From positions 1 through 9,270 of the forward strand of contig JBHGYD010000019.1 of NCBI GenBank assembly GCA_041920415.1: a DNA stretch of 9,270 nucleotides, given 5' to 3'. This DNA comes from JBHGYD01 sp041920415. Lineage in GTDB: Bacteria > Bacillota > Bacilli > Bacillales > Anoxybacillaceae. The notes beneath the pieces were generated by a model. The model saw only the letters and a list, made by a program, of their open reading frames with translations, searched no databases and was not told where the DNA came from. This document shows, in pieces, positions 5,597 to 9,270 of this stretch. Every line of letters starts with the position of its first letter. Positions within the stretch are counted from its first letter, which is position 1. The position numbers and the translations under genes are program-made.

Positions 5597-7291
5597 GTGA
5601 CGTATCAAGCTCTATATCGTGTTTTTCGACCACAACGCTTTGCCGATGTCGTTGGTCAAGAACACGTAACGAAAACATTACAAAGTGCCCTACTTCAAAA
5701 TAAAATATCCCATGCTTATCTTTTTTCTGGCCCACGTGGAACAGGGAAAACAAGTGCTGCGAAAATCTTGGCAAAGGCAGTAAATTGTGAAAAGGCTCCA
5801 ACGATAGAACCATGCAACGAATGTCCTGCTTGTGTTGGAATTACAAATGGATCCATTCCAGATGTACTAGAGATTGATGCTGCTTCCAATAACGGAGTTG
5901 ATGAAATACGGGATATTCGTGAAAAGGTGAAATTTGCACCGACTTCTGTTCGATATAAAGTATATATCGTTGACGAGGTTCATATGCTTTCGATTGGCGC
6001 TTTTAACGCTTTACTAAAAACATTAGAAGAACCTCCGAAACACGTTATTTTTATTTTAGCGACAACAGAGCCGCATAAAATTCCACTTACGATTATCTCT
6101 CGTTGTCAGCGCTTTGATTTTCGCAGAATTCAGCCTCATTCGATTGTTTCGCGATTAAGACAAGTTGTGGACAAACAAAACATCAAAGCTTCCGACGAAG
6201 CGCTACTAGCTATTGCTCGCGCAGCGGATGGAGGAATGCGTGACGCGTTAAGTTTGCTCGACCAAGCCATTTCGTTTAGTGAAGAGGAAGTATTGCTTGA
6301 AGATGTGCTCGCTATGACAGGTGCTGCGTCTCCTGTTACGCTAGCAAGACTTATTCAAGCGATATACGAAAAAGATGTAGCAAGAGCATTGCAGTCATTA
6401 GAAGAGTTAATGAATCAAGGGAAAGATCCTAACCGCCTTATCGAAGATTTAATTTTTTACTATCGCGACCTTCTTTTATATAAAACAGCTCCTCATTTAG
6501 AAGGGGTAATTAAAGGAATTGTCGTCGATGATGCGTTTAAACAACTTGCCCAATCGATTCCAGTGCCAACGATTTATGAAACGATCGAAATTTTGAATAA
6601 AAGCCAGCAGGAGATGAAGTGGACGAATCATCCTCGCATTTTTTTAGAGGTTGCTTTAGTCAAACTTTGCCACCAGGAACATCAATATATGCCATTCATG
6701 TCTGATGAACTTCAGTCTCTTATTAAGAAAGTTGAAGGTCTGGAGGCAGAGTTACATCGTTTGAGGGAACGAGGAGTTTCTGTAACAGCGAAAGATACGT
6801 TATCCGTGCAACCGAAAAAAACAACGAAGTCAACGAGAACAAGTGGGTATAAAACTCCGGTTGGTCGTATTTACGAAATATTAAAGCAAGCTACGCACCA
6901 AGATCTGGCGCTTATTAAAAGTCATTGGGCTGAAATACTCGATATTTTAAAAAAACAAAACAAAGTGTCGCATGCAGCTCTATTGCATGAAAGTGAGCCG
7001 GTAGCAGCGAGTCCCAATGCGTTTGTCTTAAAGTTCAAATATGAAATCCATTGTAAAATGGCAGCGGACAATACCAATCATGTAAAGGAAAATTTGGAGT
7101 CAATTTTATTCGAGTTAACGAATAAGCATTTTGAAATGGTAGCTGTTCCTGATGAGGAATGGGGAAAGATAAGAGAAGAGTTTATTCGTGAGAAAGGATC
7201 TCAACGCGAAAAAGAAGACACTCAAGAGGATGCACTTATTGCTGAGGCAAAACGATTATTTGGCGAAAATTTAATTGAAATTAGAGAGTAA
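5597..7291 (+). CDS. dnaX: DNA polymerase III subunit tau (clamp loader)
   Basis: This AAA+ subunit of the replication clamp loader opens and loads the beta clamp and tethers polymerase and helicase at the fork. The 564 residues match the B. subtilis length (563). Visible are Walker A GPRGTGKT (45-52), the zinc cysteines C64, C73, C76 and C79, Walker B DEVH (125-128), ILATTEPHKIP, and the SRC arginine finger (167-169). An oligomerisation domain III follows (about 225-380), then a variable linker with coiled-coil character (about 370-415) and a tau-specific C-terminal domain (about 418-564). The start is GTG, eight bases after AGGAGG (5583-5588). The next gene starts 23 bases after the stop. 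A correctly phased A7 slippery heptamer occurs at 6949-6955 (separate entry), so a shorter product is conceivable. Confidence 0.97.
   Translation: MTYQALYRVFRPQRFADVVGQEHVTKTLQSALLQNKISHAYLFSGPRGTGKTSAAKILAKAVNCEKAPTIEPCNECPACVGITNGSIPDVLEIDAASNNGVDEIRDIREKVKFAPTSVRYKVYIVDEVHMLSIGAFNALLKTLEEPPKHVIFILATTEPHKIPLTIISRCQRFDFRRIQPHSIVSRLRQVVDKQNIKASDEALLAIARAADGGMRDALSLLDQAISFSEEEVLLEDVLAMTGAASPVTLARLIQAIYEKDVARALQSLEELMNQGKDPNRLIEDLIFYYRDLLLYKTAPHLEGVIKGIVVDDAFKQLAQSIPVPTIYETIEILNKSQQEMKWTNHPRIFLEVALVKLCHQEHQYMPFMSDELQSLIKKVEGLEAELHRLRERGVSVTAKDTLSVQPKKTTKSTRTSGYKTPVGRIYEILKQATHQDLALIKSHWAEILDILKKQNKVSHAALLHESEPVAASPNAFVLKFKYEIHCKMAADNTNHVKENLESILFELTNKHFEMVAVPDEEWGKIREEFIREKGSQREKEDTQEDALIAEAKRLFGENLIEIRE
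6949..6990 (+). other. Candidate -1 frameshift site within dnaX
   Basis: In the dnaX frame the sequence reads TTA AAA AAA CAA, giving a canonical X XXY YYZ heptamer A AAA AAA at 6949-6955. A 6-bp stem CATGCA/TGCATG (6971-6976 with 6984-6989) follows after a 15-base spacer. In the -1 frame a TGA occurs at 6988-6990, giving a product of 464 residues with an 11-residue new tail. E. coli dnaX makes gamma by -1 slippage at A AAA AAG. Here the stem is weak, the spacer is long and no upstream Shine-Dalgarno-like stimulator is seen, so chance occurrence in A-rich sequence is quite possible. Confidence 0.3.
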
Positions 7292-7314
7292 GATGGATAA
7301 GGGAGGAAAAAACA

Positions 7315-7638
7315 ATGATGCGTGGAATGGGAAATATGCAAAAAATGATGAAACAAATGCAAAAAATGCAAAAAGAGATGCAGAAAGCACAAGAGGAATT
7401 AGCAGAAAAAACAGTGGAAGGTACAGCTGGCGGCGGTATGGTTACTGTGATTGCTAATGGTCACAAACAAATCCTTGAGGTGAAAATTAAAGAGGAAGTT
7501 GTCGATCCGGAAGATATCGAAATGTTGCAAGACTTAATTTTAGCAGCAACAAATGATGCTTTAAAGAAAGCAGATGAACTAACTGCAGAAACAATGGGAC
7601 AATTTACAAAAGGACTGAACATCCCAGGCTTATTCTAG
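7315..7638 (+). CDS. ebfC: YbaB/EbfC family nucleoid-associated protein
   Basis: This small DNA-binding protein (107 residues, the same length as B. subtilis YaaK) is thought to bind DNA as a dimer and help organise the nucleoid; its exact role in Bacillus is not settled. The N-terminus (about 1-30) is a Met/Lys/Gln-rich helix with repeated MQKM units. The core GTAGGGMVTV (36-45), the EVVDPEDIEMLQDLI segment and the C-terminus TMGQFTKGLNIPGLF are characteristic of the family. The ATG at 7315 follows GGAGG (7302-7306) by eight bases; a second ATG directly follows. The dnaX-ebfC-recR arrangement is widely conserved in bacteria, which suggests a link to replication and repair. Confidence 0.95.
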   Translation: MMRGMGNMQKMMKQMQKMQKEMQKAQEELAEKTVEGTAGGGMVTVIANGHKQILEVKIKEEVVDPEDIEMLQDLILAATNDALKKADELTAETMGQFTKGLNIPGLF

Positions 7639-7649
7639 GAGGATTTTTC

Positions 7650-8246
7650 ATGCATTATCCTGAGCCAATATCCAAACTCATTGATAGCTTTATGAAACTG
7701 CCTGGAATTGGGCCGAAAACAGCTGTGCGCCTAGCATTTTTTGTCCTTAACATGAAAGAAGATACGGTATTAGATTTCGCTAAGGCGTTAGTAAACGCGA
7801 AACGAAATTTAACATATTGCACGATATGTGGGCATATTACCGACAAAGATCCTTGTTATATTTGCGAGGATGAGAGACGAGATAAGACAACAATTTGTGT
7901 TGTCCAAGATCCAAAAGATGTAATAGCGATGGAGAAAATGAAAGAATATAATGGACTGTATCATGTGTTACATGGAGCGATTTCTCCAATGGACGGTATT
8001 GGTCCTGAAGATATAAAGATTCCTGAGTTATTAAAAAGACTTCAAGATGAAACGGTGCAAGAAGTGATTTTAGCAACAAACCCAAATATTGAAGGAGAAG
8101 CAACAGCGATGTATATATCGCGGTTACTCAAACCAACAGGTATCAAAATTACAAGAATTGCCCACGGTTTGCCGGTTGGCGGAGATTTAGAATATGCAGA
8201 TGAAGTGACGCTTTCAAAGGCGCTCGAAGGTCGTCGCGAGCTATAA
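7650..8246 (+). CDS. recR: Recombination mediator protein RecR
   Basis: RecR works with RecO and RecF to load RecA on SSB-coated single-stranded DNA at gaps. It assembles as a ring-shaped tetramer around DNA. The 198 residues match the family. There is an N-terminal helix-hairpin-helix (LPGIGPKTAVRLAF, 17-30), a C4 zinc finger (C57, C60, C69, C72) and a TOPRIM domain from about residue 80 to 175, beginning ICVVQDPKD. The C-terminal GLPVGGDLEYADEVTL segment ends in EGRREL. AGGAGG (7637-7642) overlaps the ebfC stop codon and lies seven bases before the ATG, so translation is probably coupled to ebfC. Confidence 0.97.
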   Translation: MHYPEPISKLIDSFMKLPGIGPKTAVRLAFFVLNMKEDTVLDFAKALVNAKRNLTYCTICGHITDKDPCYICEDERRDKTTICVVQDPKDVIAMEKMKEYNGLYHVLHGAISPMDGIGPEDIKIPELLKRLQDETVQEVILATNPNIEGEATAMYISRLLKPTGIKITRIAHGLPVGGDLEYADEVTLSKALEGRREL

Positions 8247-8284
8247 AAATAACTAAGAAGTAGACGTGTATTGAGGTGAGTAGC

Positions 8285-8509
8285 GTGTTTTGGCGGCGAA
8301 AAGGTTGGTTAAAAAAACAATTTAATCAAAAATTAATCGACGAACTAGAAGCAATGAGAGACGAATGGATGAAACAAAAAAATCTTGTTGAAAAAAGTGT
8401 AGAGCCTTCGGAGGAAGTGTTAGTTGATTTAAAAATTACCGAGGCAAAATATTTTTTTCTCATTCGAGAAGCAAAACGTCGCCGTATATCATTAAAGGGA
8501 GTGAAATAA
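8285..8509 (+). CDS. yaaL: DUF2508 family protein YaaL
   Basis: This is a 74-residue cytosolic protein of unknown function, the same length as B. subtilis YaaL. It is highly charged and probably mostly helical. The conserved part reads VEKSVEPSEEVL (35-46) followed by KITEAKYFFLIREAKRR (50-66). The frame extends to a GTG at 8276, but that codon lies within the ribosome binding sequence GAGGTGAG (8273-8280). The GTG at 8285 is eight bases after GAGG and gives the family length, so it is preferred. It follows recR by 38 bases with no terminator between and is likely the last gene of the dnaX cluster. Its stop codon lies in the loop of the following terminator. Confidence 0.88.
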   Translation: MFWRRKGWLKKQFNQKLIDELEAMRDEWMKQKNLVEKSVEPSEEVLVDLKITEAKYFFLIREAKRRRISLKGVK

Positions 8510-8526
8510 GCTTCCTTTATTTTTTT
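8493..8526 (+). terminator. Intrinsic terminator after yaaL
   Basis: TAAAGGGAG (8493-8501) pairs with CTTCCTTTA (8511-8519), with one G-U pair, and is followed by seven T residues. The nine-base loop contains the yaaL stop codon. It should end the dnaX-ebfC-recR-yaaL transcript, at least partly. Confidence 0.75.
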
Positions 8527-8553
8527 GTTCTTTTTTCTGTTTATATGCATAAT
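8525..8553 (+). promoter_or_regulatory. Possible promoter of bofA
   Basis: TTGTTC (8525-8530) and CATAAT (8548-8553) are spaced by 17 bases. They lie between the yaaL terminator and the bofA ribosome binding site. The -35 is weak (3 of 6). The upstream terminator implies that bofA either has a promoter here or depends on readthrough. Confidence 0.35.
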
Positions 8554-8590
8554 TTTGTAGTAGTACAAGCAATAAAAAGGGGTGAACGAA

Positions 8591-8857
8591 ATGGAACCGA
8601 AAGTAGTAATTATGCTTTTGTTAGCATTTATTGTCATTTTATTGTTCGTGGGGACACCTTTAAAGCCTGTTCGATTTATTGGTTATGGGACGATCAAACT
8701 TGTCACGGGAGCACTGTTTCTGTTTGTTTTAAATGCGATTGGTAGCTCATTTAATCTTCATATTCCTATTAATGTTTTGACATCATCAGTATCTGGTTTT
8801 TTAGGAATTCCAGGCATTGCTGCTTTAATCGTAATTGAAAAATATATCGTTATGTAA
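8591..8857 (+). CDS. bofA: Pro-sigma-K processing inhibitor BofA
   Basis: BofA is a small membrane protein of the outer forespore membrane. With SpoIVFA it holds the intramembrane protease SpoIVFB inactive until a forespore signal arrives, which times SigK activation in the mother cell. The 88 residues have two strongly hydrophobic segments (about 5-21 and 30-50). The family's C-terminal signature follows: HIPINVLT (57-64) and GFLGIPGIAALIVI (69-82). N48, N61 and T64, positions reported as important for inhibition in B. subtilis BofA, are all present. The frame extends to a GTG at 8582, but AAGGGGTGA (8577-8585) is a good ribosome binding site ending before the ATG at 8591, so that start is chosen. 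Its place before an rRNA operon matches B. subtilis. Confidence 0.94.
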   Translation: MEPKVVIMLLLAFIVILLFVGTPLKPVRFIGYGTIKLVTGALFLFVLNAIGSSFNLHIPINVLTSSVSGFLGIPGIAALIVIEKYIVM

Positions 8858-8879
8858 GTGTGGTATTTATCTAAAAAGT

Positions 8880-8917
8880 GTTCTTTCTATTTTAAATTGA
8901 ATGGAAGAGCGTTTTTT
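8880..8917 (+). terminator. Probable terminator of bofA
   Basis: GTTCTTTC (8880-8887) pairs with GGAAGAGC (8903-8910) over eight bases, two of them G-U, around a 15-base loop. It is followed by G and six T residues. The stem is modest, but the location 22 bases after the bofA stop supports it. Confidence 0.5.
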
Positions 8918-9021
8918 GTTTTGTATATCATCTCTCAAAGTAGTAATATAGATATTTGTTAAAAAAACTGAATAGCTATAATTATTTATGATGTAGACAA
9001 GAAAATTTTTATAAAAAGTTG

Positions 9022-9051
9022 TTGACTTATATTTTTATTGTATGTTATATT
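9022..9051 (+). promoter_or_regulatory. rRNA operon promoter P1
   Basis: TTGACT (9022-9027) is followed after 18 bases by TATATT (9046-9051) with an upstream TG (9043-9044) in extended -10 position; TTATAT at 9045-9050 would give spacing 17. The 20 bases before the -35 are nearly all A and T, as in UP elements. A G at 9059 is suitably placed as the first transcribed base. The rest of the 8858-9194 gap before it is AT-rich and contains no ORF that I can support. Confidence 0.75.
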
Positions 9052-9084
9052 AATAAACGTCGTTGTTGTTAGTAATAAAAACAG

Positions 9085-9113
9085 TTGACATTAAATAGAG
9101 ATGTATGTATAAT
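9085..9113 (+). promoter_or_regulatory. rRNA operon promoter P2
   Basis: TTGACA (9085-9090) and TATAAT (9108-9113) are both perfect consensus with the ideal 17-base spacer. The -10 elements of P1 and P2 are about 62 bases apart, a typical tandem arrangement for Bacillus rrn operons. G9121 lies at a suitable distance to be the initiating base. Confidence 0.9.
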
Positions 9114-9129
9114 AATAAAAGTGTGAAAA

Positions 9130-9143
9130 GTTCCTTGAAAACT
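9130..9143 (+). promoter_or_regulatory. BoxA-like antitermination sequence in the rrn leader
   Basis: GTTCCTTGAAAACT resembles the Bacillus rrn leader element with core TTCTTTGAAAACT. It lies between P2 and the 16S gene, where NusB/NusE binding normally sets up antitermination. Assigned by motif and position. Confidence 0.55.
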
Positions 9144-9194
9144 GAACAAAACACAAGCGTCCACGTCAATGAACGATGAGTTAGATATTAAACT

Positions 9195-9270
9195 TTCTAT
9201 GGAGAGTTTGATCCTGGCTCAGGACGAACGCTGGCGGCGTGCCTAATACATGCAAGTCGAGCGGACCACA
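9195..9270 (+). rRNA. rrs: 16S ribosomal RNA, 5' end (partial)
   Basis: The universal 5' sequence AGAGTTTGATCCTGGCTCAG begins at 9203, equivalent to E. coli position 8, so the mature end lies near 9195-9196. GACGAACGCTGGCGGCGTGC and CTAATACATGCAAGTCGAGC follow, as in Bacillaceae. The gene runs off the window at the start of the first variable region, so genus cannot be read from it. By position it corresponds to rrnA of B. subtilis. Confidence 0.98.

Noticed and set aside
6814..6821. Second A7 run in dnaX (codons 407-408), with a -1 stop twelve codons later
   Set aside because: In frame it is preceded by G (CCG AAA AAA ACA), so the P-site tRNA would have to re-pair with GAA. Seven A residues are also short for transcriptional slippage, and no downstream stem is seen.
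8545..8745. Plus-strand ORF overlapping bofA in another frame
   Set aside because: It overlaps the well-supported bofA start, is cysteine- and tryptophan-rich without a family, and lacks a good ribosome binding site.
1..9270. CRISPR array, insertion sequence, prophage or defence genes
   Set aside because: No regularly spaced repeats, transposase or integrase motifs, or foreign-looking gene blocks are seen; gene order is conserved chromosomal core.

Overview
The window is an origin-proximal chromosomal segment of an endospore-forming member of the Bacillaceae (Firmicutes). Three things support this. The SRP RNA is the long Bacillus type, with an Alu domain. Sporulation genes (yaaH/sleL and bofA) are present. 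The gene order serS, tRNA-Ser, dck-dgk, yaaH, tadA, scr, dnaX, ebfC(yaaK), recR, yaaL, bofA, rrn matches the corresponding Bacillus subtilis region, except that yaaI is absent. Protein divergence and moderate A+T content suggest a relative of B. subtilis such as Anoxybacillus or Geobacillus. That genus-level guess is weak.

Layout. Bases 1-144 are a leader before serS, with two overlapping inverted repeats but no visible T-box. serS (145-1419) ends in an intrinsic terminator. A 103-base stretch bounded by an 18-bp imperfect inverted repeat follows. Next comes a singly transcribed tRNA-Ser(UGA) with its own promoter and terminator. The minus strand then carries dgk-dck (deoxynucleoside salvage, ATGA overlap) and yaaH (spore cortex hydrolase, SigE-like promoter). 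The plus strand resumes with tadA (tRNA adenosine deaminase), the SRP RNA gene, and the dnaX-ebfC-recR-yaaL cluster (replication clamp loader and recombinational repair). bofA (pro-SigK processing control) follows, then a 337-base AT-rich region with tandem rRNA promoters and the first 76 bases of a 16S rRNA gene.

Functionally the window is housekeeping. It covers seryl-tRNA supply (serS plus a tRNA-Ser), anticodon editing (tadA), membrane targeting (SRP RNA), dNTP salvage, replication and repair, and two sporulation functions. I found no new multigene system. The more interesting signals are small: a correctly phased A AAA AAA heptamer with a downstream stem-loop and early -1 stop in dnaX, overlapping divergent SigE-like and SigA-like promoters between yaaH and tadA, the inverted-repeat element before the tRNA, and the switch-like serS leader.
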